From positions 124,001-188,000 of the forward strand of contig JAUIBE010000002.1 of the NCBI GenBank assembly GCA_030428105.1: a stretch of DNA of 64,000 bases, in the 5' to 3' direction. Each line of letters begins with the position of its first letter. Position 1 is the stretch's first letter. The notes beneath the pieces were generated by a model, which did no database searches, was not told the DNA's origin, and was given only the letters and a program-made list of their open reading frames with translations. Positions 17,020 through 26,540 of the stretch are shown here, one piece after another. The position numbers and the translations under genes are program-made. The DNA comes from Gammaproteobacteria bacterium. GTDB lineage: Bacteria > Pseudomonadota > Gammaproteobacteria > Xanthomonadales > SZUA-36.

Positions 17020-17661
17020 ATGAAGGCAACAGCTAACACTGCTGTGACTCTGCTTATGCGCACCGCTGCGCTGGCTGCCCTGATGCTGGCGGCATCGCCG
17101 GCTGTTGCGGATACCGCAGAACCCGGCCGCATTGTTGAAGACACCGCCGGCCGAATCCTCACGGAAATCGACACCCGCCGGTCGGAGTTCAAGAAAAACC
17201 CGGACGCGCTGAAAGAACTGGTGCGCGCCGAGCTGATCCCGATGCTCGACCAGGAATACAGTGCCCGGCTGATCCTCGGCCGCCACGGCCGCGGCCTGCC
17301 GCCGGAGAAAATCAGCGCCTTTGCCGATGCGCTGAGTTCGGTCCTCACCGACCGCTACTCTGAAGGCTTGCTGTCATTCCGCAGCCGCGACCAGCTTGAA
17401 GTGTTGCCGCCCACCGCGAAAGACAGCGAGAAGCTCACCCGTGTGCGCACCCGGGTGCAGCTGGAAGGCGGTGGCGCCGCACCGGTGGACTATGCCTTTC
17501 GCATGACCGACGCGGGCTGGAAGGTTTTTGACGTGACTGTAGAAGGCATTTCTTACGTACTGACCTTCCGCAACCAGCTTGGACCAAAAGTGGCCGCCGA
17601 GGGCATCGACAAGGTCACCAACGACCTGATGGCCGGCCAGATCGACCTGTCCGAATCCTGA
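17020..17661 (+). CDS. mlaC: Periplasmic phospholipid carrier MlaC
   Basis: 213 residues from the ATG at 17020. The frame is open further upstream inside mlaD, but this start gives a signal peptide ending 'AASPAVA'. The body shows the tolerance protein Ttg2/MlaC signature: 'LKELVRAELIPMLDQEYSARLILGRHGR', 'RTRVQLEGGGAAPVDYAFRM' and 'WKVFDVTVEGISYVLTFRNQ'. MlaC shuttles single phospholipids between MlaA at the outer membrane and MlaFEDB at the inner membrane. Fourth gene of the operon. Confidence 0.93.
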   Translation: MKATANTAVTLLMRTAALAALMLAASPAVADTAEPGRIVEDTAGRILTEIDTRRSEFKKNPDALKELVRAELIPMLDQEYSARLILGRHGRGLPPEKISAFADALSSVLTDRYSEGLLSFRSRDQLEVLPPTAKDSEKLTRVRTRVQLEGGGAAPVDYAFRMTDAGWKVFDVTVEGISYVLTFRNQLGPKVAAEGIDKVTNDLMAGQIDLSES

Positions 17662-17664
17662 TCA

Positions 17665-17991
17665 ATGAGCGCAGCGCAACTAACCGCCAGCAATGGCAGC
17701 GCACGGCTTGATGGCGAACTGACTTTTGCCACGGTGTCGGACCTGTTCAGCCGAATGAACGGTCTTGCCAGCAAGGGCGAACTGCCAGGCTCGATTGACC
17801 TGGGTGGCGTTTCCGCCATCGACAGTTCAGGCCTGGCCCTGTTGCTGGAGTGGCAGGCCAACTACAACCGCAGCAGTGGCGGCTGGATCAGCTACACCAA
17901 CCCGCCGCCTGCGCTGGTGAAAATTGCGCGGCTGTGCGATGCGGAAACCTTTCTCTCGCCGTGCGAAAATGACGCACAGGCAACGGCATAA
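17665..17991 (+). CDS. mlaB: STAS-domain protein MlaB
   Basis: 108-residue single STAS domain. 'LGGVSAIDSSGLALLLEW' has the conserved Asp-Ser-(Ser)-Gly loop. In Mla systems this small cytoplasmic protein binds MlaF and is needed for assembly and activity of the transporter. It starts 3 bases after mlaC and ends 5 bases before mlaA, so it is co-translated in the operon. Sequence alone cannot separate MlaB from anti-sigma-antagonist STAS proteins; the position makes the call. Confidence 0.9.
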   Translation: MSAAQLTASNGSARLDGELTFATVSDLFSRMNGLASKGELPGSIDLGGVSAIDSSGLALLLEWQANYNRSSGGWISYTNPPPALVKIARLCDAETFLSPCENDAQATA

Positions 17992-17996
17992 CAATC

Positions 17997-18743
17997 ATGA
18001 GTCACTCAAGCACCCAAACCAGCACCGCGGGCAAACTGGCACTGGTCCTGCTATGCACGCTGCTGACCGCCTGCGCCAGCCAGCCCACCGCGCTGACCGA
18101 CCCTGAACGCGACCCGTGGGAGGGCTTCAACCGGAAGGTCCATTCGTTCAACCACGCGGTGGACAAGGCCGTCATGCGGCCGGTGGCCAAGGGTTACGAC
18201 AAGATCATGCCGGACGCGCCGCAGCGCGGAGTGCGCAATTTTTTCCACAACCTGGCCTGGCCGGTCAATTTCGCCAACCTGATCCTGCAGGGCCGCTTCA
18301 AGCATTCGATGGTCGCCACCGGGCGTTTCCTGATGAACTCAACCGTCGGCGTGCTGGGCTTTTTTGATGTGGCCAGCCGCCAGGGCATCCCCGATTACCG
18401 CGAAGATTTTGGCCAGACCCTGGCCGTGTGGGGCTGGGAAGACAGTCGCTACCTGGTGCTGCCCTTCTTTGGGCCGCACACCCTGCGCGACACCCTGGGT
18501 CGGTCGATGTATGGCTACCTCCACCCCATCAGCTGGTATGCCCGCAAGCATCATAATTACGTACCGGTGGTGGTCGACCTGATCACCCTGCGCGCGGAAC
18601 TGCTGCCGCTGGACCAGGACATCGAGTCCGCACAGGACCCGTACACCTTTATCCGTGACGTCTACCTGCAACACCGCGAGTTCGAGATTTACAACGGCGA
18701 CCCACCGGCGCCCGACTACGACGCCCTGCTCGAAGACTACTAG
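17997..18743 (+). CDS. mlaA: Outer-membrane lipoprotein MlaA (VacJ)
   Basis: 248 residues with a lipobox 'LLTAC' (Cys26). The VacJ signature is clear: 'DPWEGFNRKVHSFNHAVDK', 'PQRGVRNFFHNLAWPVNFAN', 'GFFDVASRQGIPDYREDFGQ' and 'YLVLPFFGPHTLRDT'. MlaA forms a ring in the inner leaflet of the outer membrane, extracts mislocalised phospholipids and hands them to MlaC. In E. coli this gene is unlinked; here it closes the operon, making the full pathway one transcription unit. Confidence 0.95.
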   Translation: MSHSSTQTSTAGKLALVLLCTLLTACASQPTALTDPERDPWEGFNRKVHSFNHAVDKAVMRPVAKGYDKIMPDAPQRGVRNFFHNLAWPVNFANLILQGRFKHSMVATGRFLMNSTVGVLGFFDVASRQGIPDYREDFGQTLAVWGWEDSRYLVLPFFGPHTLRDTLGRSMYGYLHPISWYARKHHNYVPVVVDLITLRAELLPLDQDIESAQDPYTFIRDVYLQHREFEIYNGDPPAPDYDALLEDY

Positions 18744-18790
18744 ACCCACCGGTCTTGTTGCGCCATGCCCGGCTGAGATAAGCTGGCGCA

Positions 18791-20599
18791 ATGCTCACGT
18801 TTGCGCGCGTTTCCAGGCTGTTGGCCCTGGCCTTGAGCCTTTTCCTGGTCTCCTGCGCGGAAGAATCGCCGGCGCCTGCTGCGAAGGAATCCCGGGGCTC
18901 GGTGTATCGCCACGCCATGGATGGGGCGCCCACCAACCTGGACCCGACCCAGGCGGACAGCATCTACGCCAACTTCTTCGCGGTTAACCTGTACGACACC
19001 CTGTTTCGCTACAAGTACCTGGCCCGGCCCTATGCGCTGGAACCGAACCTGGCCGAGGAGCTGCCACAAGTATCCGCCGATGGATTGATTTACACCATCC
19101 GCATCAAGCCCGGTGTCCGTTTTAACGATGACCCAGCGTTTGAAGGCGGCCGTGGGCGCGTGGTTACCGCAGCGGATTTCGTTTACTCCATCAAGCGTCA
19201 CTTCGACCCCAACGTGCGCTCGATGGGCTCCTGGCTTTGGGCCGGCAAGATTGTCGGCATGGAAGAATGGCGCGAGAACGGCGCCGATTACGCCGAGGAA
19301 GTTCCGGGCCTGCGCGCTCTGGATGAGCGCACCATCCAGATCCAGCTGATCCAGCCCTTTCCCCAACTCGCCCACACCCTGACCCAGGGTTACGCCGCGA
19401 TCGTGCCCCGCGAAGCGGTCGACCATTACGGCGCCGAGTTTTCTCTCAACCCGGTTGGCTCCGGGCCCTACCGCCTGGAATCCTTTGATTCGGCCCGGGC
19501 GGTGCTGATTCGCAATGGCGGCTTCCGCAAGGAGCCTTTCAGCCTGGCCAGGGAGGGCTTCAATCCGGAGCAACAATCGGGGCTGGGCCTGGAAGAACTG
19601 GAAGGCCTGACGCCTCCTTTCATCAAGCGCGTCGAAGTGGAATTCATCAACGAGGACGCGGCACGCTGGAACGCGCTGGTGGCCGGCGAAGTAGACTTCA
19701 TCAAGGCGCCGGTGAGCCAGCTCGACAGCCTGCTTAGCAGTCGCAACCCGCCCACCCTCAAACCCGAATTCGCCGAGCAGTACCAGATGGACGCCAGCCT
19801 GGAGTCGGGCCTGGTGTTCACCTACTTCAACATGTCGAACCCCGAGATTGGCCAGCACCCCGACCCCGAGGTGGACGAGCGCAACAGGGCGCTGCGCTGC
19901 GCCATCGTCAAGGGTTTTGACTGGCAGCGCCGTAACGAGGTGTTCTACTACGGCATTGGCCAGGTTTTTCCCGGCATCATTCCGCCGGTTACGCCCGAGT
20001 ATGACGCCACGCAGAGTTTCGACTACGTCACCCGTGACGTCGAGGAAGCCAAGGACCTGCTGGTGCGCAACGGCTGGACCGAGGACAACCTGCCAACCCT
20101 GGAATACGGCATGGTCTCGGGCGTCACCGACCGGCAGATGTTCGAGCAGTTTCGCAGCTTCATGGCTGACATCGGTTATCCCACCGACAAGATCAGGCCG
20201 CTGACTTTCGCCAGTTATGGTGACTACGCGCGCGCCTACCAGAACCGCGAGATCATGCTGATTACGCTGAGCTGGACCATGGACTACCCGGATGCGGAGA
20301 ACACCATCCAGCTGTTCTACGGCCCCAATGCCTCGCCGGGTTCCAACAACTCCAACTACGACAACGAAGGCTTCAACCAGCTCTACCGCAGCAGCGCCAC
20401 CATGCAGCCCTCTCCGCTGCGCACCACCATGTACAACAACATGAACCGCATGGTGATGGAGGACTGCGTGGCCATCAGCGGGCTCTCGCGCACCCTGGTG
20501 TTGCTGTGGAACCGCGATTTCACCATGAAGCCCGACCGCTCCTTCGTGGGCGGCAGTTACTTCCGCTTTGTCCAGGCCCCGGGCGATCCGGACGATTAG
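18791..20599 (+). CDS. Peptide/oligopeptide ABC transporter substrate-binding lipoprotein
   Basis: 602-residue family-5 extracellular solute-binding protein. The signal ends in a lipobox 'LFLVSC' (Cys22). Conserved SBP blocks include 'MDGAPTNLDPTQADSIYANF', 'AADFVYSIKRHFDP', 'NPVGSGPYRLESF' and 'LITLSWTMDYPDAENTIQLFYGP', the last being the typical peptide-contact region. It is the first gene of a four-gene importer operon; its stop overlaps the GTG of the permease gene by 1 base. The substrate is probably a peptide or related compound. The layout (one SBP, two permeases, one fused ATPase) resembles the YejABEF group. Confidence 0.9.
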   Translation: MLTFARVSRLLALALSLFLVSCAEESPAPAAKESRGSVYRHAMDGAPTNLDPTQADSIYANFFAVNLYDTLFRYKYLARPYALEPNLAEELPQVSADGLIYTIRIKPGVRFNDDPAFEGGRGRVVTAADFVYSIKRHFDPNVRSMGSWLWAGKIVGMEEWRENGADYAEEVPGLRALDERTIQIQLIQPFPQLAHTLTQGYAAIVPREAVDHYGAEFSLNPVGSGPYRLESFDSARAVLIRNGGFRKEPFSLAREGFNPEQQSGLGLEELEGLTPPFIKRVEVEFINEDAARWNALVAGEVDFIKAPVSQLDSLLSSRNPPTLKPEFAEQYQMDASLESGLVFTYFNMSNPEIGQHPDPEVDERNRALRCAIVKGFDWQRRNEVFYYGIGQVFPGIIPPVTPEYDATQSFDYVTRDVEEAKDLLVRNGWTEDNLPTLEYGMVSGVTDRQMFEQFRSFMADIGYPTDKIRPLTFASYGDYARAYQNREIMLITLSWTMDYPDAENTIQLFYGPNASPGSNNSNYDNEGFNQLYRSSATMQPSPLRTTMYNNMNRMVMEDCVAISGLSRTLVLLWNRDFTMKPDRSFVGGSYFRFVQAPGDPDD

Positions 20600-21567
20600 T
20601 GAAATACCTGCTGCGCAAGGTCAGCAACAGCCTGTTGCTCGTCATTGGCGTAACCCTGGTGAGTTTCGTGCTGATGGTCTGGTTCGGCCCCGACCGCACT
20701 TATGGCTTGATCGGCAAGAACCCCACCCAGGAGCAGATTGACCAGGTTCGCCGTCAACTCGGCTACGACCAACCTTTTTTTGCTCGCTACCTGGATTACC
20801 TGGGAGACCTGGCCACCCTGGACCTGGGCCATTCCGACTCCAGTGGCGAATCGGTAAGTGCCCTGCTGGCGCGTACGGTCCCAATCACCCTTGCACTGAT
20901 GCTGCCTGGATTCGTGCTGGGCAACCTGCTGGCGATGATACTGGCGATGTTCAGCGCCTGGTACCGGGGCGGATGGCTCGACCGGCTGATCTCCGGCCTG
21001 TCGGTTGGCAGCATGAGCCTCAGTTTCCTGGTGATCATCATCGGCCTGCAGGTGTTGCTATGCACGCCTTACGGGCTGAACCTGTTCCCGGTACGCGGCT
21101 GGAACGTCAGCGACTTCGGCTCCTACCTGTACCACGTGACGGTTCCCACCCTCGCCCTGGTTTTGGTGAGCATCGGCTACAACACGCGTTTTTACCGCTC
21201 GGTCTTCATCGAGGAAGCCGGCCGCGACCACATCATGACGGTGCGCGCTTTTGGCGCCTCCCCGGCCACCATCATGGGGCGCCACGTCATGGCCAACAGC
21301 ATGGCCCCAATCATTACGCGCATCCTGTTCTCGGTTCCGCTGGTGGTGATTTCCGGAAGCCTGTTGATTGAAAGCTATTTCGGCATACCCGGTGTCGGCA
21401 AAGCCAGTTTCGACGCCATCACCAGCGGCGATCAACCGGTGCTCAAGGCGGTGGTAGCGCTGACCGCGGTCAGTTTTGTGCTGGTTCAACTGGCGGCTGA
21501 CCTGCTATACCGCGCTTTCGACCCGCGCATCGAGCAGGCGCCAGAAAACGGCAGCGCACGGGCATGA
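20599..21567 (+). CDS. Peptide ABC transporter permease (OppB/YejB-like)
   Basis: 322 residues from a GTG at 20599 that shares its G with the TAG of the preceding gene; the N-terminus 'VKYLLRKVSNSLLLVIGVTL' is typical of OppB-family permeases. Six membrane segments. The EAA-type coupling loop is 'EEAGRDHIMTVRAFGASPATIMGRHVM', followed by 'GSLLIESYFGIPGVGKASFDA'. It forms the inner-membrane channel with the following OppC-like subunit. The short polar insert after TM1 ('GLIGKNPTQEQIDQVRRQLG') is normal for the family. Confidence 0.92.
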   Translation: MKYLLRKVSNSLLLVIGVTLVSFVLMVWFGPDRTYGLIGKNPTQEQIDQVRRQLGYDQPFFARYLDYLGDLATLDLGHSDSSGESVSALLARTVPITLALMLPGFVLGNLLAMILAMFSAWYRGGWLDRLISGLSVGSMSLSFLVIIIGLQVLLCTPYGLNLFPVRGWNVSDFGSYLYHVTVPTLALVLVSIGYNTRFYRSVFIEEAGRDHIMTVRAFGASPATIMGRHVMANSMAPIITRILFSVPLVVISGSLLIESYFGIPGVGKASFDAITSGDQPVLKAVVALTAVSFVLVQLAADLLYRAFDPRIEQAPENGSARA

Positions 21568-22454
21568 AGTGGCTCGCGGCCAACTCGACGGCGGCGCGCA
21601 CCTGGCAGGCGTTGCGCACGGACCCCTGGGGGTTGGCAGGACTGGCCGTGATCCTGTTCTTCTTCCTGCTTGCCCTGTGCGTGTGGCTGGGCCTGCTGGG
21701 CGCAGGCTGGGCTGAAGCCAGCGGCGGACGCTGGCAGGGCCCGGGCCCGGATCACTGGTTTGGCACCAACATGCTGGGCCAGGACATCTTTGAGCGTGCG
21801 GTATTCAGCGCCCGTATCGCCTTTGAAATTGGCCTGGTGGTGGCGGTGGCCACCACCATTCTAGGCGCCGGGCTGGGCGCGCTGGCCGGCTGGCGCGCCT
21901 TTGGCTTCGTCGACGACGTGATCCTGTGGCTGCTGGGCGTACTCGATTCGATTCCGTTCTACCTGCTGGTCGCGGCCCTGGCCTACGCCATGCAAGGCCA
22001 GCCCCTGGCCATGTACATCGCGATGGTTTTCACTTTCTGGACCGCGACCGCCCGGCTGGTGCGCGCCGAGGTGATGCGCATCCGCAACCAGGATTACGTC
22101 AAGTCAGCGCGTGCCATCGGCCTGCCGGGTTGGCGCATCATCCTCCGCCACGTGCTGCCCAACACCAGCCATATCCTGCTGGTGCAGGGCACCCTGGTTT
22201 TTGTATCGGCCATCAAGGCCGAGGTGATCCTCAGCTTCCTGGGGCTGGGCGTCCAGGACGGCGTGAGCTGGGGCGTAATGCTGGCGGAAAGCACCCAGGA
22301 GGTCATCGCTGGCCATTTCGGCAACTTCCTCGCCGCTTCTGGCATGCTGTTCCTGTTCCTGCTGGGCCTCAACCTGTTCTCTGATGCGCTGCAGGATGCG
22401 CTTGAGCCAGGCTCCGCCCGGCTCAGAAGCCGATTGTTCAAGGCGCCCGCATGA
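21564..22454 (+). CDS. Peptide ABC transporter permease (OppC/YejE-like)
   Basis: 296 residues overlapping oppB-like by 4 bases (ATGA). N-terminal OppC_N segment ('LRTDPWGLAGLAVILFFFLL'), then 'HWFGTNMLGQDIFERAVF', the conserved loop in OppC proteins. The coupling loop is 'RNQDYVKSARAIGLPGWRIILRHVLPN', and 'GVSWGVML' comes near the end. It partners the preceding permease. No anomalies seen. Confidence 0.92.
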   Translation: MKWLAANSTAARTWQALRTDPWGLAGLAVILFFFLLALCVWLGLLGAGWAEASGGRWQGPGPDHWFGTNMLGQDIFERAVFSARIAFEIGLVVAVATTILGAGLGALAGWRAFGFVDDVILWLLGVLDSIPFYLLVAALAYAMQGQPLAMYIAMVFTFWTATARLVRAEVMRIRNQDYVKSARAIGLPGWRIILRHVLPNTSHILLVQGTLVFVSAIKAEVILSFLGLGVQDGVSWGVMLAESTQEVIAGHFGNFLAASGMLFLFLLGLNLFSDALQDALEPGSARLRSRLFKAPA

Positions 22455-24250
22455 GCGCCGCCCTGCAGGTTCGCAAGCTCGAGGTGCGCTTTCCCGGAAC
22501 GCCGGAGGTGCGCGCCGTTGACGGTCTCGACCTGCACCTTGAAGCCGGCGAAACGGTTGCCCTGGTGGGTGAGTCCGGATGTGGCAAAACTGTCACCGCC
22601 AAGGCCATTCTTGGCCTGCTCGATCGACGCTGTGTTTCAGCCGAATCCATCGAACTGGGCGGTCGCGAACTGAGCGGGCTGGGCGAACGCGCCTACCGCA
22701 AACTGCGTGGCCGCAAGATCTCGATGGTATTCCAGGAACCCCTGACCGCCCTTGACCCGGTGTTTTCGGTGGGCAAGCAGTTGGAGGAGGTGCTGGTCCG
22801 CCACGGTGCGGCGCAACGCGGCACCGCACATCTGGGGGCGCGCGAAGCCCTCCATCGCCTTGGCCTGCCTGATGCCGACAAGCTATTGCACCGCTACCCT
22901 CACCAGCTTTCCGGCGGCATGCGCCAGCGCGTGCTGATTGCCATGGCCATGGCCTGCGGGCCTTCTGTCCTGATCGCCGACGAGCCCACAACCGCCCTGG
23001 ATGTCACCAGCCAGGCGCGGGTCCTGGCGCACCTTTCCGCGCTCAGCCGCGAGCATGGCACCGCCGTGTTGCTGATCACCCACGACCTGGCAGTCGCAGC
23101 GCAGGTGTGCAGCCGCGTCCTGGTGATGCGGCAAGGCAAGATCGTCGAGGACATTCAAACCGCGCGCCTGCTCAGCGACTCCCACCACCCCCATACCAGG
23201 GAACTGCTGGCAGCGGTACCGCAAGCAGGCAAGCCGGCGCCCGCGGCTCAACCATCACGCGGCGCAGCGCTGCTGAGCCTTGAGCAACGGCGTGTTTCGC
23301 ACGTGGTTCGCGACGGTGTGCGCCGCCGACGCCTGGTCGCTGTCAATGACGTCAGCCTGGAAATCCGCAAGGGGGAAATTCTCGGGCTGGTGGGCGAATC
23401 CGGCTGCGGCAAGAGCACCCTTGCCCAGTCATTGCTTGGTATCAAGTCGGCCGACGCCGGCAACCTGCTTTTTCAAGGCGCAGCGATTGACGGCGCACGG
23501 GCCGCGCACTGGTCAGCGCTTCGGCGCCGTGTGCAACTGGTGTTCCAGGATCCGCGCGCCTCGCTCAGCCCCCGGCGCACAGTGGGAGAAAGCCTGGCCG
23601 AGCCGCTGCACCATTTTGCAATCGGCGAACCGGCGAGCCGACCCGGAAAAGCAGCCCGCGCGTTGGAACGCGTTGGGCTGGACCCCTCCCTGGCCGCCAG
23701 GTTTCCGGCCGAGCTCTCGGGCGGGCAACGCCAGCGCGTGGCCCTGGCGCGGGCGCTGGTGGCGGAGCCCGACCTGATCGTCGCCGATGAACCGCTGTCC
23801 TCGCTCGACGTCACTACCCAGGCACGCATTATCGACCTGCTGAAAGAACTGCGCGCGGAGCTGGGCTTTGCCATGCTGCTGGTTTCACACGACCTGGCCG
23901 TCATTCGCCAGTTGGCCGACCGGGTTGCAGTGATGTACCTGGGCAAGATCGTTGAGAGCGGGCCCTGCAGGTCGGTTTTTGAACGTCCCGCGCACCCCTA
24001 CACCGAGGCGCTGATCAAGGCGATCCCTGGCTTGCACGACTCCCGCGGACAGGCCCAAGCCCGGGCCCTTGTCGACAGCGCCGAGCCCCCTTCGCTCTTG
24101 ACTCCACCCGCCGGCTGCGTGTTTCATACACGCTGCCCCGTCGCCATGGAACAGTGCGCGCGCGTTGATCCGCCGGAGTACCGGCTTGACGGCGACGACC
24201 CCAACAACAAACACATCGCCAGGTGCCTGATTCATGAAACGAATTCCTGA
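22451..24250 (+). CDS. Fused double ATP-binding subunit of peptide ABC transporter (OppDF/YejF-like)
   Basis: 599 residues containing two complete ABC domains. Domain 1 (residues ~5-250) has '[15 protein letters not shown]', '[16 protein letters not shown]' and '[14 protein letters not shown]'. Domain 2 (~285-560) has '[15 protein letters not shown]', '[16 protein letters not shown]' and '[14 protein letters not shown]'. The C-terminal OppD/F extension has the Cys motif '[14 protein letters not shown]', which in some relatives binds an iron-sulfur cluster. Fusion replaces the separate OppD and OppF subunits, as in YejF and GsiA. It starts within the stop region of the permease gene (4-base overlap). 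Confidence 0.93.
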   Translation: MSAALQVRKLEVRFPGTPEVRAVDGLDLHLEAGETVALVGESGCGKTVTAKAILGLLDRRCVSAESIELGGRELSGLGERAYRKLRGRKISMVFQEPLTALDPVFSVGKQLEEVLVRHGAAQRGTAHLGAREALHRLGLPDADKLLHRYPHQLSGGMRQRVLIAMAMACGPSVLIADEPTTALDVTSQARVLAHLSALSREHGTAVLLITHDLAVAAQVCSRVLVMRQGKIVEDIQTARLLSDSHHPHTRELLAAVPQAGKPAPAAQPSRGAALLSLEQRRVSHVVRDGVRRRRLVAVNDVSLEIRKGEILGLVGESGCGKSTLAQSLLGIKSADAGNLLFQGAAIDGARAAHWSALRRRVQLVFQDPRASLSPRRTVGESLAEPLHHFAIGEPASRPGKAARALERVGLDPSLAARFPAELSGGQRQRVALARALVAEPDLIVADEPLSSLDVTTQARIIDLLKELRAELGFAMLLVSHDLAVIRQLADRVAVMYLGKIVESGPCRSVFERPAHPYTEALIKAIPGLHDSRGQAQARALVDSAEPPSLLTPPAGCVFHTRCPVAMEQCARVDPPEYRLDGDDPNNKHIARCLIHETNS

Positions 24251-24749
24251 ACTCATCCTGGCCTGCAGCATCCTGGCGCTGGCGGCATGTAGCGGCGGCC
24301 TGGTGCGCGGCCAGCCACCGTTGGTAGGAATCTCCACGCTTGCCCTTTCCGAAACCGAGATCGGCACCCGCCTGGCCGTGTACAACCCCAACGACATCGA
24401 CTTCGACGTTGAAGTGGTGGAAATGCGCATGACGTTGGGCCAGACCGACCTGGGCCTGCACAGCGCGTGGCCGGGCGTGGACATACACCCGCGCGGCACC
24501 GAGGAGATTGTCTTCGACTTTCCCGTCATGGAATCGAATACCGAGCGGGTCAGGGAAGCGCTCGACGCCCTGGAGCAGGGCTCCGTGGACAGCGTGGCTT
24601 ACGAGGTGGAAGGTTTCATTCGCAACTCCCAGGGCGACAGCGAACGCTTCTCGCACAATGGCTACCTTTACCCGGTGCCCGGCCGGCCCGGCCAGTTTCG
24701 CGGCGCTGGCGCCAAGCGTGAACGGCTGAGCGATCGCCCCGACAACTAA
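24234..24749 (+). CDS. LEA14-like (WHy-domain) lipoprotein
   Basis: 171 residues; its first 17 bases overlap the ATPase gene in another frame. Signal peptide with lipobox 'LALAAC' (Cys19). The body matches the late-embryogenesis-abundant type-2/WHy fold: 'LVGISTLALSETEIGTRLAVYNPNDIDFDVEVVEMRM' with the conserved N-P-N motif. Such lipoproteins are widespread in proteobacteria near membrane-stress genes, without a defined function. The overlap suggests coupling to the peptide importer operon. Confidence 0.8.
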   Translation: MKRIPELILACSILALAACSGGLVRGQPPLVGISTLALSETEIGTRLAVYNPNDIDFDVEVVEMRMTLGQTDLGLHSAWPGVDIHPRGTEEIVFDFPVMESNTERVREALDALEQGSVDSVAYEVEGFIRNSQGDSERFSHNGYLYPVPGRPGQFRGAGAKRERLSDRPDN

Positions 24750-24758
24750 AGCGGCCAC

Positions 24759-25310
24759 ATGTCACTGGAAATTCGCTTCGAGCTGAGTGATTCCGACATC
24801 GCGCATTTTCGCGATGTGATGAACCGCGTGCGTGAGCGCACCGAGAAGCTCAGCCGCGAAGAAATCGTCGACAACGCCCGCAAGCTGCTGATCGAGGTGC
24901 GCACCTCGTCAGCTTCCGACTTTATCCGCCAGAGCATCAACGCGCTGGAAACAATGATCGGCATGATCATGGACAAGGGCTGGGGCCTGGCCGAAGAAGA
25001 CGCGCAGCGGGTCATCGTTGCGCTGTCCTACTTCTCCGAGCCGGAGGACCTGATTCCCGACAGCATCCCGGCGCTGGGTTTCCTGGACGACGCCATCATG
25101 GTTGACCTGGTGGCCCGCGACCTCAAGCACGACATCGAGGCTTACCGCGATTTCGTCGTGTTCCGCGCCGCCGAATCCAATCGCCTTGGCCAGGATGCGA
25201 TGAAACTGGGGCGCTCGGACTGGCTGGAAGAACGCCGCAAACAGCTTCATGCGCGCATGCGTCGCAGGCGCAACGCCATGGGCAAAAGCCGGCGCCTGTC
25301 CCTCTTCTGA
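24759..25310 (+). CDS. DUF1232 (YkvA-like) protein
   Basis: 183 residues. The first ~75 are helical and charged. Residues ~85-120 hold the YkvA/DUF1232 hallmark 'ALSYFSEPEDLIPDSIPALGFLDDAIMV', an amphipathic helical hairpin usually associated with membranes. The Arg-rich C-terminus ('RMRRRRNAMGKSRRL') could contact nucleic acid or phospholipid head groups. Family function is not established. It lies 9 bases after the LEA14-like gene and 7 before the next gene, so all three are probably cotranscribed. Confidence 0.8.
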   Translation: MSLEIRFELSDSDIAHFRDVMNRVRERTEKLSREEIVDNARKLLIEVRTSSASDFIRQSINALETMIGMIMDKGWGLAEEDAQRVIVALSYFSEPEDLIPDSIPALGFLDDAIMVDLVARDLKHDIEAYRDFVVFRAAESNRLGQDAMKLGRSDWLEERRKQLHARMRRRRNAMGKSRRLSLF

Positions 25311-25317
25311 GCCCGCC

Positions 25318-26487
25318 ATGAGAATGGAAAACAGCGACGGGCGGGCGGACTTCGCCTTCCTGGTGGCCATTGAGATTGACCCCGAGCGCCAGTCAAAACA
25401 CCATGGCGCCAGCCCCCAGTGCCTGTCACAAGGTGATGCCGAGCAGATGCTTTCGCACCTGGCGGCGGATCTCGGCGCACTGCTTCCGGACCTTTCGAAG
25501 TGCAGCATCGCGGCGGCCGGCGCGCTCTACGACCAGTGCCAGGTGCTACGGCCCGGCACCCCGCTGTTCACCGCCCTCGCGAAAAGGGTGAAACCGAAAT
25601 CCTCGACTACCACCGCGCGACTGACCGGGGTGGGGTTTAACGACGATGGCTCGGAACCGGCAGAGTTGGCGCCCGATACCCGTTTGCCAACCGGCTTGCT
25701 GCTGATGATACCCCTGCTGTGCAGTGGCGAAGCCCGGCTGATTGACTCGCTGGGAGAAGAGATGGAGCACCGCTTCCTGGGCGAGGGCCAGGTATCGGCC
25801 CATACCGCTTCGTGGTTGCAGTCGGCATTCGATATCGAGGTGGGCCATGCGCGCTTCATGACCCTGACCGACCTGCTTGCCATGTATCGCCTGCAGCTGG
25901 AACACTTCGGCTACCTTCCGCTGTGGGAATTGGTTGACGCAGCCGTTCATGGAGACCACGGCGAGCAGCGCATCAGCACGCAAAGCGGCGCCAGTTTTCA
26001 TTGGCGCGATGGCGTGGTCCACGCCGAGTTCCAGACCTTTGACTACTGGGTCCACCATGGCGCTGGCAATGACTCCGGCGAAGCAACAGCGGAGCTCGCA
26101 AAGCGCTATGCAGCCCTCACCCGCGAGGTTCGCCGCTACACCTCAACCCTCGAGGCCCACCACGTTCCGCTGGTCTTTACACTTCCCGCCGACTGCCAGG
26201 GAGAAGTGCGAGAAGGTTATATCAGCGAGAACACCGGCCGCGAGGCCGGGCTTGCCAACTCCGCGGCCATCACCCACCACGACTGGCCCGATCTTGGCAC
26301 CATCGCCATCAGCGCCAACACCAGCGAGGGTGTGCGCCATTTCTACCCGCTCACTGCCGAGGGGCTGAACACCATCCAGAGCGGCCTGGCCGGTCTTGCC
26401 CTGACCGGCGAGGGAATCGCCTTTCCCGGCACCATCCGCATCGACGAAACCACCAGGCGCCTGCGGCCCGCTCGAATCGGCGCTTGA
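25318..26487 (+). CDS. Protein of unknown function
   Basis: 389 residues from the ATG at 25318, 7 bases after the DUF1232 gene. No signal peptide or membrane segment. I do not recognise the family. It looks like a soluble two-part protein: an N-terminal alpha/beta part with scattered Cys ('QCLSQGDAEQML', 'LSKCSIAAAGALYDQCQVL'), and a C-terminal part with 'FQTFDYWVHHGAGNDSGEAT' and 'HHDWPDLGTIAISANTSEGVRHFYPLT'. The His/Asp/Trp content could reflect metal or ligand binding, but no motif is diagnostic. Base composition and codon use match the neighbours, so it appears native. Confidence 0.7.
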   Translation: MRMENSDGRADFAFLVAIEIDPERQSKHHGASPQCLSQGDAEQMLSHLAADLGALLPDLSKCSIAAAGALYDQCQVLRPGTPLFTALAKRVKPKSSTTTARLTGVGFNDDGSEPAELAPDTRLPTGLLLMIPLLCSGEARLIDSLGEEMEHRFLGEGQVSAHTASWLQSAFDIEVGHARFMTLTDLLAMYRLQLEHFGYLPLWELVDAAVHGDHGEQRISTQSGASFHWRDGVVHAEFQTFDYWVHHGAGNDSGEATAELAKRYAALTREVRRYTSTLEAHHVPLVFTLPADCQGEVREGYISENTGREAGLANSAAITHHDWPDLGTIAISANTSEGVRHFYPLTAEGLNTIQSGLAGLALTGEGIAFPGTIRIDETTRRLRPARIGA

Positions 26488-26540
26488 TTCCGGCCGCCCG
26501 GCCCGCATATTGGCAAGAGACCTGCCAAGGACAACCGGAT

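Noticed and set aside
18791-24250. Nickel or dipeptide specificity for the ABC importer
   Set aside because: The family-5 binding protein lacks residues that would justify a narrow substrate call; only the general peptide-type label is kept.
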